Of a stretch of DNA of 64,000 bases, positions 43,771 through 51,512 are shown one piece after another. This stretch comes from Streptomyces sp. cf386 (GTDB lineage Bacteria; Actinomycetota; Actinomycetes; Streptomycetales; Streptomycetaceae). Numbering within the stretch: the first letter of the stretch is position 1; the number at the start of each line of letters is the position of its first letter. The translations under genes and the position numbers were made by a program. Location of the stretch: the NCBI RefSeq assembly GCF_900103585.1, contig NZ_FNHV01000006.1, positions 62,001-126,000 on the forward strand. Reading direction: 5' to 3'. The notes under the pieces are model-generated. The model was not told where the DNA came from and searched no databases. It saw nothing but the letters and a program-made list of their open reading frames with translations.

Positions 43771-44088
43771 GGCGGCAGCTCCGCTTTCACGGTGGGGGCA
43801 GGGGTGTCGTCATGGACGAGCGTAGTCCCCGGGTTGAGATGAGGACCTCACGCCAATGGACCGTCGCACTACGGCCCTTCGGCTCTATCCGGGGTTCTCG
43901 TGAACCGTATCACAAACTATTTGATGAGGTCTTTACCTGGAGGTGTGCTCGGTGTCACACATGAGAGTGACCGTGCGCGTCTGTGCAGAAACCCGGCCGA
44001 CTTGTCTGGTAATGGGGAACTTCGTTCCCCCATGACTTGGCAATGCTCTAGTCAGATTCTTACCTTGGGAGCTCTCTTACCTTGACCG
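43771..44088 (-). promoter_or_regulatory. atp operon promoter/leader region
   Basis: 318 bp without a gene. It contains a Rex-like inverted repeat (43899-43914), a 7-bp hairpin GGGGAAC-TTC-GTTCCCC (44014-44030) just past the sugar-phosphate transferase stop, and several TAnnnT-like boxes on the minus strand. I could not assign one -35/-10 pair. Confidence 0.5.
43899..43914. promoter_or_regulatory. Candidate Rex redox operator CGTGAACCGTATCACA
   Basis: It matches 11 of 16 positions of the Rex-type inverted repeat TGTGAACGCGTTCACA, with intact half-sites GTGAAC and TCACA. It lies about 130 bp before atpI. Rex is the NADH/NAD+ sensor controlling respiratory genes in Streptomyces; I recall the atp operon as a reported target. 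Confidence 0.6.
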
Positions 44089-45456
44089 TCAGCGCGACGT
44101 TCCGGCTTTACGCCGGTCCAGGAGCCGCGAACGGGCGCCGATCGCGGTCGCTCCGTTGACGCGCGAGACGCCGGCGGCGACCGGTGTGCGGGGCTCCTCA
44201 CCGGACGGGGTGCCCGCCGGGGTGTCCGCCGCTGTCTCGGCGGAGGCGGTCTGCGGTGTCGTGGCAGCCGGTTCCGCGACGGCACCGCGGCGGCGGTAGC
44301 GCGGCGGCACGAAGGCCTCGGCCCAGCGCGGGGCGCGCGGCGTGAAGCGGGGCAGCAGGAGCAGGATCAGGCCGATGGCGCTCAGGAACACCACGCCCAG
44401 CACGATCCACATGGACGCCGAGTTCACGGAGTAGGCGAGCGCGCCGAAGGCGATCAGGGCCGACCAGAAGTACATGATCAGCACCGCGCGGCTGTGGGAG
44501 TGGCCGATCTCCAGCAGGCGGTGGTGCAGATGGCCGCGGTCGGCGGCGAACGGCGACTGGCCGCGCCACGTGCGGCGCACGATCGCCAGTACCAGGTCGG
44601 CGGCCGGGATCGCGATGATCGTCAGCGGCAGCAGCAGCGGGATGTAGACCGGGACCGTCGCGTGCACGGCCTGCTTCTCGCTGCCGTCCATGAACAGCTT
44701 CAGCGCGTCCGGGTCGACCTGCCCGGTGATGGAGATGGCACCCGCGGCGAGCACCAGGCCGATCAGCATCGAGCCGGAGTCGCCCATGAAGATCCGCGCG
44801 GGGTGCATGTTGTGCGGCAGGAAGCCCAGGCACATGCCCATCAGGATCGCCGAGAACAACGTGGCGGGGGCGGCGGCCTCGATGCCGTACGACACCCAGA
44901 CGCGGTACGCGTAGAGGAAGAAGGCGGCCGAGGCGATGCAGACCATGCCGGCCGCGAGGCCGTCCAGGCCGTCGACGAAGTTGACCGCGTTGATGGTGAT
45001 CACGACCAGGGCGACGGTGAGGAGGGTGCCCTGCCACTGGGTCAGGGCGACCGAGCCGAAGCCGGGGATGGGCAGCCACAGGATCGTCAGACCCTGCATG
45101 ACCATGACGCCGGCGGCGATCATCTGGCCGCCCAGCTTGATCAGGGCGTCGATCTCGAACTTGTCGTCCAGGACGCCGATCAGCCAGATGAGCGCCGCTC
45201 CGGAGAGCAGCGCCCGCGGTTCGTTGGACCTCTCGAAGACCGTACTGAGGTTGGTGAGGTGGTCGGCGACCAGCAGGCCCGCGCACAGGCCGAAGAACAT
45301 CGCGATACCGCCGAGCCGCGGAGTGGGTTCCCGGTGCACGTCACGTGCCCGGATCTCCGGCATCGCTCCGGCCACGATCGCGAATTTCCGCACCGGCCCT
45401 GTCAGCAGATACGTCACCGCGGCCGTGATGCAGAGCGTCAGCAGGTATTCACGCAC
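44089..45456 (-). CDS. WecA/MraY-type polyprenyl-phosphate sugar-1-phosphate transferase
   Basis: A 455-residue membrane enzyme with about ten or eleven hydrophobic segments. The conserved pieces are REPTPRLGGIAMFFGL, the Asp pair in LIWLIGVLDDKFEIDALIKLGGQ, NAVNFVDGLDGLAAGMV, FLPHNMHPARIFMGDSGSMLIG and RRTWRGQSPFAADRGHLHHRLLEIGHSH, matching the WecA subgroup that uses UDP-GlcNAc or a related sugar. It starts wall-polymer linkage or glycan synthesis on undecaprenyl phosphate. GTG 45456 follows GGGGAAG at 6 nt and begins VREYLLTL. A disordered tail of about 80 residues is outside the conserved region. Confidence 0.9.
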   Translation of the reverse strand: MREYLLTLCITAAVTYLLTGPVRKFAIVAGAMPEIRARDVHREPTPRLGGIAMFFGLCAGLLVADHLTNLSTVFERSNEPRALLSGAALIWLIGVLDDKFEIDALIKLGGQMIAAGVMVMQGLTILWLPIPGFGSVALTQWQGTLLTVALVVITINAVNFVDGLDGLAAGMVCIASAAFFLYAYRVWVSYGIEAAAPATLFSAILMGMCLGFLPHNMHPARIFMGDSGSMLIGLVLAAGAISITGQVDPDALKLFMDGSEKQAVHATVPVYIPLLLPLTIIAIPAADLVLAIVRRTWRGQSPFAADRGHLHHRLLEIGHSHSRAVLIMYFWSALIAFGALAYSVNSASMWIVLGVVFLSAIGLILLLLPRFTPRAPRWAEAFVPPRYRRRGAVAEPAATTPQTASAETAADTPAGTPSGEEPRTPVAAGVSRVNGATAIGARSRLLDRRKAGTSR

Positions 45457-45681
45457 GGGCTTCCCCACAAGTCTCGCTGGCCATCTCAGCCCCACACCCT
45501 AGCGATGGACTCATACACGGCGCATATGTGCGGGGACTACCGGGTAGCGACGATGGTTGCACGTGTGGCTGTGCGCGTGGGTGTACGGGGGAGCGCCTAC
45601 CCCCTTTCGCACGGGTTACGGCGCAAAAGCACGGGCCGGGCCCTGGGGCACCGGACCCGGCCTGGACCTCGGACGCGGACC

Positions 45682-46197
45682 TCAGCTGAGCAGCGGAGAA
45701 CCGGTCAGCTGCCACGGTTCCTGCCAGCCCTCGCCGTCGCCGTCGATGTCCCACTGCACCTGGCCGTCGGACGACCAGTACAGGTCGCCGTCCCAGTTGC
45801 TGCGGGGGGTGTTGCACCGCGCGGTGGCCGCCCACAGGTCGTTGGCGGATGCCGTGTAGTCGCAGGTGTAGTTCCGGTTGATGTAGTCGACGCCGCCCGA
45901 CGAGAAGCGGTACTCCAGCCGGGAGTTCACCCTGAATCCGTCGAACTTCCTGCCGACCGCCGCGGCCGGGGTGGTCGCCGACCAGTTGATCCGCACCTGG
46001 GAGTAGACCTCGTTGTCGGTGGTGCGGAAGACGCAGAGGTACAGGTCGAGGTCGAGGTCGGACTTGTTCGGCAGGACGACCCGCTTCTCCTGAGGACTGG
46101 AGGTGCAGGCGTCCGTGGCCGCCTGGGCGGGCGGTGCGGAGAGGCCGAGGACGGCGAGTGTCACGGCTATCGGGGCCGCGATGTGTCTCTTCTTCAT
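45682..46197 (-). CDS. Secreted protein of unknown function
   Basis: A 171-residue protein with a clear signal peptide (MKKRHIAAPIAVTLAVLGLSAPPAQAAT) and a mature part rich in beta strands: CTSSPQEKRVVLPNKSDLDLDLYLCVFRTTDNEVYSQVRINW. The Cys residues (three or four) could form disulphides; DGDLYWSSDGQVQWDIDGDGEGW resembles a calcium-type loop. No family recognised. ATG 46197 is chosen because it gives the signal peptide; an earlier in-frame start adds 12 residues. The surrounding DNA to 45495 and 46257 holds no other gene. Confidence 0.65.
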   Translation of the reverse strand: MKKRHIAAPIAVTLAVLGLSAPPAQAATDACTSSPQEKRVVLPNKSDLDLDLYLCVFRTTDNEVYSQVRINWSATTPAAAVGRKFDGFRVNSRLEYRFSSGGVDYINRNYTCDYTASANDLWAATARCNTPRSNWDGDLYWSSDGQVQWDIDGDGEGWQEPWQLTGSPLLS

Positions 46198-46257
46198 CCG
46201 CAGATGATGGGACCCACCGCGTAGGCCGCTCAAGGGATTTACGCAACGGACACGGCG

Positions 46258-47496
46258 TCAGGCGGGATACGGCGGGAAGGCCGTCACCAGTTCCCGCACC
46301 TCGTCACGGCCCCGCTTGCCCTCGACCTGGCCGGACAGCACGCTCACCATCAGGGCCGCGATCCTCGCCATCTCCTCCTCCCCCATGCCCTGGGTGGTCA
46401 CGGCCGCCGTGCCGAGGCGCAGGCCACGGGCGTCGCCGTGCGGCAGCGCGCAGCAGTCCAGCACGATCCCGGCCGCCGCGAGCCGCCCGCGCGCGGTGCG
46501 GCCGTCGAGGCCGAGCGGCGCGGGGTCGGCGGTGATGAGGTGGGTGTCGGTGCCACCGGTGGTGACGACCAGCCCCTCCGCGGCCAGCGTGGCCGCAAGG
46601 AGCCTCGCGTTGGCGACCACCTGATGGGCGTACGCCGCGAACGCCGGTGTCGCCGCCTCGCCGAACGCCACGGCCTTGGCGGCGATGGTGTGCATCTGCG
46701 CACCACCCTGGGTGAACGGAAAGACGGCGCGGTCGACGCGCTCGGCGAGATCCGACCCGCACAGGATCATGCCGCCGCGCGGGCCGCGGAGCACCTTGTG
46801 GGTGGTGGCGCACACCACATCGGCGTACGGCACCGGGTTCGGCGCCGCTCCCCCGGCGACGAGCCCCATGGGGTGGGCGGCGTCGGCGATGAGGTACGCG
46901 CCCACCTCGTCGGCGACCGCGCGGAAGAAGGCGTAGTCGATGTGCCGGGGATAGGCGATGGATCCGCACACGATCGCCTTGGGCCGGTGGCTCAGGGCCA
47001 GGGTGCGCACCTGGTCGTGGTCGATGAGCCCGGTCTCCGCGTCGACGCCGTAGGGGACGAAGTCGAACCAGCGGCCGGAGAAGTTCGCGGGCGAGCCGTG
47101 GGTGAGGTGGCCGCCGTACGGCAGCCCGAGGGCGAGCACGGTGTCGCCGGGCCGCAGCAGGGCGGCGTAGGCGGCGAGGACGGCCGAAGACCCCGAGTGG
47201 GACTGCACATTGGCGTGCTCGGCCCCGAACAGCAGCTTGGCCCGCTCCACGGCGAGCCGTTCGGCGACGTCGACCATCTCGCACCCGCCGTGGTACCGGG
47301 TGCCCGGATACCCCTCCGCGTACTTGTTGGCGAGCGGCGACCCGAGAGCCGCCAGCACGGCCGGCGACGTGAAGTTCTCGGCGGCGATGAGCTGGAGCGT
47401 CGTCGACTGCCGGTCGAGCTCCCCGAGCAGGATGTCGGCGAGCTGCGGGTCCTGCCGGCGCAGGACGTCGGCCTCGATGGCATGGGTGACCGTCAT
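46258..47496 (-). CDS. glyA: Serine hydroxymethyltransferase-like PLP enzyme
   Basis: A 412-residue aspartate-aminotransferase-fold enzyme. The SHMT pattern is SSTTLQLIAAENFTSPAVLAALGSPLANKYAEGYPGTRYHGGCEMVDVAERLA-like, with the PLP lysine in VCATTHKVLRGPRGGMILC. It would convert serine plus tetrahydrofolate to glycine and methylene-tetrahydrofolate. Some motifs deviate from typical GlyA: DAAHPMGLVAGG rather than DMAHIAGLVA, and THKV rather than THKT. It may be a second, specialised SHMT. ATG 47496 has GGAG 7 nt upstream. It lies downstream of the phosphatase-like gene, separated by 115 bp. Confidence 0.8.
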   Translation of the reverse strand: MTVTHAIEADVLRRQDPQLADILLGELDRQSTTLQLIAAENFTSPAVLAALGSPLANKYAEGYPGTRYHGGCEMVDVAERLAVERAKLLFGAEHANVQSHSGSSAVLAAYAALLRPGDTVLALGLPYGGHLTHGSPANFSGRWFDFVPYGVDAETGLIDHDQVRTLALSHRPKAIVCGSIAYPRHIDYAFFRAVADEVGAYLIADAAHPMGLVAGGAAPNPVPYADVVCATTHKVLRGPRGGMILCGSDLAERVDRAVFPFTQGGAQMHTIAAKAVAFGEAATPAFAAYAHQVVANARLLAATLAAEGLVVTTGGTDTHLITADPAPLGLDGRTARGRLAAAGIVLDCCALPHGDARGLRLGTAAVTTQGMGEEEMARIAALMVSVLSGQVEGKRGRDEVRELVTAFPPYPA

Positions 47497-47611
47497 GGTG
47501 GGCTCCGGGCGTGCGTCGACGGTGACGTACGTCCAATGTAGGCCCGGGTCGGCGGGGACGCCCGGTTGTTGCGTCCGCACAGGTACTCCGGTGAGCGCCG
47601 CGGCCCTCGCG

Positions 47612-48292
47612 TCAGGCCCGCGCGGCAACCCCCGTCAACGCCGTCACCACCGGATCCAGCGCCTCATGTATCTCGTCCCCCACCGACCGGAAGAACGGCA
47701 ACGGTGCCCCGTACGGGTCGTACACCTCGTCCGCCTCCGCCGTCGGCGCGAGGAGCCACCCGCGTAGAGCCGCCGCCGCACGGACCAGGGCGCGTGCGCG
47801 GATGACCACGCCGTCCTCCAGCGGGGGCAGCGTCGCGGGGTCTATCGCCTTCACCAGGCGGGTGAACTCCTTCAGCGTGAAGGTGCGCAGGCCCGCCGAG
47901 TGGCCCATCGAGATGACCTGGGCGCGGTGGTCGCGGGTGGCCGTCAGGACCAGGTCGGCCCGGATGACGTGCTCGTCGAGGAGCTCGCGGCCGGTGAAGC
48001 CGGAGGCGTCCGCGCCGAAGTCGGCGAGGACGGTCTCCGCGTTGGATTCCATGGGCGCGCCCTCATGGCCCCAGGTGCCCGCGCTCTCCACGATCACCCC
48101 GCCGCCGAGCACACCGAGCCGCTGCGCCACGAAATGACGGGTCAGCCGCTCGGTGATCGGCGAGCGGCACACGTTGCCGGTGCTGACGTGGAGGATGCGG
48201 AAGCTGTCGCGCGGTAGCCCGACGAAGGTCGTCGTGATCTCCGCGGCACGTTCCCCGTTGCCTATGCCACGCCCCGCTTCAGGGGCTGTCAA
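47612..48292 (-). CDS. Low-molecular-weight protein-tyrosine-phosphatase-like protein, nucleophile replaced
   Basis: A 226-residue LMW-PTP/arsenate-reductase-fold protein. The P-loop reads FRILHVSTGNVCRSPITERL: where active enzymes have V-C-x-G-N-x-C-R-S-P, residue 37 is Ser (AGC, 48182-48184) in place of the nucleophilic Cys. The invariant Arg and the second Cys are kept, as is the DPYG general-acid motif (VYDPYGAPLPFF). It may bind phospho-ligands without cleaving them, or use another mechanism. TTG 48292 overlaps the Sua5 stop and has GAGGT upstream. It is cotranscribed with the Sua5/YrdC gene. Confidence 0.85.
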   Translation of the reverse strand: MTAPEAGRGIGNGERAAEITTTFVGLPRDSFRILHVSTGNVCRSPITERLTRHFVAQRLGVLGGGVIVESAGTWGHEGAPMESNAETVLADFGADASGFTGRELLDEHVIRADLVLTATRDHRAQVISMGHSAGLRTFTLKEFTRLVKAIDPATLPPLEDGVVIRARALVRAAAALRGWLLAPTAEADEVYDPYGAPLPFFRSVGDEIHEALDPVVTALTGVAARA

Positions 48293-48936
48293 TTGGCCAC
48301 CTCGAGGTCGGGTACGACCTTGCGCAGCTCCTCGGCCGAGATGGCGCCCGCGCGCAGGAGGAGCGGGATCTCGCGGGTGACGTCGACGATCGAGGACGGG
48401 ACGTTCCCGGGCGTCGGGCCGCCGTCCAGGTAGACGGAGACCGAGTCGCCGAGCATCTCCTGCGCGGCGTCACAGTCCTCGGGCGCGGGGTGGCCCGTCA
48501 GGTTCGCCGAGGAGACGGCCATGGGGCCGACCTCGGTGAGCAGCTCGATGGCGATCGGGTGCAGTGGCATGCGCACGGCAACCGTGCCCCGGGTGTCGCC
48601 CAGGTCCCACTGCAGCGACGGCTGGTGCTTGGCGACCAGCGTCAGCGCGCCCGGCCAGAACGCGTCCACCAGCTCCCAGGCCAGCTCGGAGAAGTCGGTG
48701 ACGAGACCGTGGAGCGTGTTCGGGGACCCGATCAGCACAGGGGTGGGCATGGTGCGGCCCCGCCCCTTGGCCTCCAGCAGATCGCCGACGGCCTCCTTGG
48801 TGAACGCGTCGGCGCCGATGCCGTACACCGTGTCGGTCGGGAGGACCACGAGCTCGCCACGGCGGACGGCGGACGCTGCTTCACGCAGACCGGTCGTGCG
48901 GTCGGTCGCGTCGTTGGTGTCGTATCGCCGTGCCAT
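48289..48936 (-). CDS. L-threonylcarbamoyladenylate synthase (Sua5/YrdC/YciO)
   Basis: A 215-residue enzyme that makes threonylcarbamoyl-AMP from Thr, bicarbonate and ATP, for the t6A37 modification of tRNAs reading ANN codons. The signature is AVRRGELVVLPTDTVYGIGADAF, then LEAKGRGRTMPTPVLIGS, FWPGALTLVAKHQPSL, GTVAVRMPLHPIAIELL and PMAVSSANLTGHPAPED. ATG 48936 has GAGGAGG upstream. The position beside prmC and prfA is the usual actinobacterial arrangement. It runs into the phosphatase-like gene by a TTGA overlap. Confidence 0.95.
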   Translation of the reverse strand: MARRYDTNDATDRTTGLREAASAVRRGELVVLPTDTVYGIGADAFTKEAVGDLLEAKGRGRTMPTPVLIGSPNTLHGLVTDFSELAWELVDAFWPGALTLVAKHQPSLQWDLGDTRGTVAVRMPLHPIAIELLTEVGPMAVSSANLTGHPAPEDCDAAQEMLGDSVSVYLDGGPTPGNVPSSIVDVTREIPLLLRAGAISAEELRKVVPDLEVAN

Positions 48937-48997
48937 ATCTAGCGGGCCTCCTCGTACACGAAGTACACGTGCTGCGGGACTGAAGTGCGGGGGGCGG

Positions 48998-49879
48998 TCA
49001 CGGCAGCGCCTTGCGGGCGGTCGCGAACCTCGGGCGGTTGTTGAGGTCGGGGTGGTCGGCCGCGTCGGCCCAGCCCCGCTCCTCGGTGAAGATCCACGGC
49101 ACCTGGCCGCCCTGGGTGTCGGCGTGCTCGATGACGACGACACCGCCGGGGCGGAGCAGACGGTGTGCGGTCCGTTCCAGACCGCGGATGAGGTCGAGGC
49201 CGTCCTCCCCTGAGAACAGCGCGAGTTCGGGATCGTAGTCCCGCGCCTCGGGAGCGACGTACTCCCACTCGGTGAGCGGGATGTAGGGCGGGTTGGAGAT
49301 GACCAGGTCGACCTGGCCGTCGAGGTCGGGGAAGGCGTCCAGGGCGTTGCCCTGCCGCAGGTCGACGCGCGAACCCTGCACGTTCTTCCGCGTCCACACC
49401 AGGGCGTCCTCGGACAGCTCCACGGCGTGCACACGCGAGCGCGGGACCTCCTGGGCGAGCGCGAGCGCGATGGCTCCGGAGCCGCTGCACAGGTCGACGA
49501 TGCAGGGCTCGACGACGTCCATCGCGCGCACGGCGTCTATGGCCCAGCCGACCACCGACTCGGTCTCGGGGCGCGGCACGAACACCCCGGGCCCGACTTG
49601 GAGTTCGAGATAGCGGAAGTACGCCCGCCCGGTGATGTGCTGGAGCGGCTCGCGCTGCTCACGGCGGGCGATGACCTCCCAGTACCGGGCGTCGAAGTCC
49701 GCGTCCTTCACGGAGTGCAGCTCGCCCCGCTTCACGCCGTGCACGAACGCGGCGAGCTCCTCCGCGTCATTGCGCGGCGAGGGCACGCCGGCGTCTGCCA
49801 GCCGCTGGGTGGCCTGTGCCACCTCCGCGAGCAGCACGCTGCGGGGGCTTTGGGGTCGCCCCCCAAGAGATTGCTGCAC
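48998..49879 (-). CDS. prmC: Release-factor glutamine methyltransferase
   Basis: A 293-residue SAM-dependent methyltransferase (HemK/PrmC). The N-terminal helical bundle is followed by the SAM-binding VDLCSGSGAIALALAQEVP and the catalytic N-P-P-Y motif in DLVISNPPYIPLTEWEYVAPEARDYDPELALFSGEDGL. It methylates the Gln of the GGQ motif in release factors. GTG 49879 with GGAGG 6 nt upstream is the start. It lies 52 bp after prfA, whose product is its substrate. Confidence 0.95.
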   Translation of the reverse strand: MQQSLGGRPQSPRSVLLAEVAQATQRLADAGVPSPRNDAEELAAFVHGVKRGELHSVKDADFDARYWEVIARREQREPLQHITGRAYFRYLELQVGPGVFVPRPETESVVGWAIDAVRAMDVVEPCIVDLCSGSGAIALALAQEVPRSRVHAVELSEDALVWTRKNVQGSRVDLRQGNALDAFPDLDGQVDLVISNPPYIPLTEWEYVAPEARDYDPELALFSGEDGLDLIRGLERTAHRLLRPGGVVVIEHADTQGGQVPWIFTEERGWADAADHPDLNNRPRFATARKALP

Positions 49880-49931
49880 GCATGTCCTCCGTGTCGTACT
49901 CGTGCGTACGTCCTTTACGTCCTGTACGCCC

Positions 49932-51008
49932 TTACGCAGCCGCCAGCTTCGCCGCCGAGTCCGCGTCGACGCAGGCCTGGATCACCGAGTCGAGGTCGCC
50001 GTCCAGGACCTGGTCCAGGTTGTAGGCCTTGAAGCCGACGCGGTGGTCCGAGATGCGATTCTCCGGGAAGTTGTAGGTACGGATCTTCTCGGAGCGGTCG
50101 ACCGTGCGGACCTGGCTGCGGCGGGCGTCGGCGGCTTCCTTCTCCGCCTCCTCCTGCGCCGCGGCAAGCAGCCTGGAGCGCAGGATACGCATCGCCTGCT
50201 CCTTGTTCTGCAGCTGGCTCTTCTCGTTCTGGCAGGAGGCGACGACTCCGGTCGGAATGTGCGTGATGCGCACCGCGGAGTCGGTCGTGTTGACGGACTG
50301 TCCACCCGGGCCGGACGACCGGTACACGTCGATCCGGAGGTCGTTCGGGTTGATCTCGACGTCGATCTCCTCGGCCTCCGGCGTGACCAGCACACCGGCC
50401 GCGGAGGTGTGGATACGGCCCTGGGACTCGGTCGCCGGCACCCGCTGCACGCGGTGCACACCGCCCTCGTACTTCAGCCGGGCCCACACGCCCTGTCCGG
50501 GCTCGGTGGCGCCCTGGCCGCCCTTGGTCTTCACCGCGACCTGGACATCCTTGTAGCCGCCGAGCTCGGACTCGGTGGAGTCGATGATCTCGGTCTTCCA
50601 GCCGACGCGCTCCGCGTAGCGCAGGTACATGCGCAGCAGGTCGCCGGCGAACAGCGCCGACTCGTCGCCGCCCGCGCCCGCCTTGATCTCGAGGATGACG
50701 TCCTTGTCGTCGCTGGGGTCGCGTGGGACGAGCAGCAGACGGAGCTTCTCCGTCAGCTCCTCGCGCTGCTTGTCCAGCTCCTTGACCTCGGCGGCGAACT
50801 CCGGGTCGTCGGCGGCGAGTTCACGCGCCGTCTCGATGTCGTCGCCGGTCTGCTTCCAGGAGCGGTACGTGGCGACGATCGGGGTGAGCTCGGCGTAGCG
50901 CTTGTTCAGCTTGCGCGCGTTCGCCTGGTCGGCGTGGACCGACGGGTCGGCGAGCTTCGTCTCCAGGTCGGCGTGCTCAACGACCAGGTCCTCGACGGCC
51001 TCGAACAT
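49932..51008 (-). CDS. prfA: Peptide chain release factor 1
   Basis: A 358-residue class I release factor. The GGQ motif is in YRSSGPGGQSVNTTDSAVRITHIPTG, the stop-codon recognition tripeptide is PAT (QRVPATESQGRIHTSAAG), which is the RF1 type recognising UAA/UAG, and the rest has RISDHRVGFKAYNLDQVLDGDLD. ATG 51008 gives MFEAVEDLV, the family start. It is followed by prmC. The gap to rpmE is about 105 bp. Confidence 0.96.
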   Translation of the reverse strand: MFEAVEDLVVEHADLETKLADPSVHADQANARKLNKRYAELTPIVATYRSWKQTGDDIETARELAADDPEFAAEVKELDKQREELTEKLRLLLVPRDPSDDKDVILEIKAGAGGDESALFAGDLLRMYLRYAERVGWKTEIIDSTESELGGYKDVQVAVKTKGGQGATEPGQGVWARLKYEGGVHRVQRVPATESQGRIHTSAAGVLVTPEAEEIDVEINPNDLRIDVYRSSGPGGQSVNTTDSAVRITHIPTGVVASCQNEKSQLQNKEQAMRILRSRLLAAAQEEAEKEAADARRSQVRTVDRSEKIRTYNFPENRISDHRVGFKAYNLDQVLDGDLDSVIQACVDADSAAKLAAA

Positions 51009-51113
51009 CTTGGGGCTCCTGTGTCCGTACGTGTGTGAAGGGCGGGCGACCAAAAACGCCGGTCCCGGCACGCCTGAGAAGGGCGTGGCCGTGGACCGGC
51101 GAAATGGGGCTCG

Positions 51114-51338
51114 CTACTTCTTGGAGCCGGCGGAAGCCTTGCCGAAGCGGGCCTCGAAGCGGGCCACACGGCCACCGGTGTCGAGGATCTTCTGCTTGCC
51201 CGTGTAGAACGGGTGGCACTCGGAGCAGACCTCGGCGCGGATGGTGCCGCTGGAGATCGTGCTACGGGTGGTGAACGACGCGCCACAGGTGCAGCTGACC
51301 TGCGTCTCGACGTACTCGGGGTGGATGTCGCGCTTCAA
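51114..51338 (-). CDS. rpmE: 50S ribosomal protein L31 (zinc type)
   Basis: A 74-residue protein: (L)KRDIHPEYVETQVSCTCGASFTTRST, then VCSECHPFYTGKQKILDTGGRVARFEARFGK. The four Cys (two C-x-C/C-x2-C pairs) bind one zinc, which marks the zinc-containing L31 paralogue rather than the C-minus form. TTG 51338 follows AGGAGACACC; a longer upstream frame is not conserved. The gene is followed by prfA. Confidence 0.95.
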   Translation of the reverse strand: MKRDIHPEYVETQVSCTCGASFTTRSTISSGTIRAEVCSECHPFYTGKQKILDTGGRVARFEARFGKASAGSKK

Positions 51339-51470
51339 GGTGTCTCCTAGTTTCGGGAGGGCGCCGGGTCGCAGCCGCGGGATGCGGGAGCGTGAACCGG
51401 AGCCGACGTACCAGTCTGCCAGGACTGGGGCCATCCCCCAAAACCGGGGGTTCCTGTGATCTATTCCCTG

Positions 51471-51512
51471 CGGGCCGGTGGGGGCTTGTCGCGCAGTTCC
51501 CCGCGGCCCCTA
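51471..51512. repeat. Common Streptomyces extragenic repeat (GTTCCCCGCGGCCCC type)
   Basis: GGGGGCTTGTCGCGCAGTTC followed by CCCGCGGCCCCTA is a version of the short GC-rich extragenic element seen many times in Streptomyces genomes. It sits immediately after the stop of the LCP gene and can fold as a GC-rich hairpin. Confidence 0.6.
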
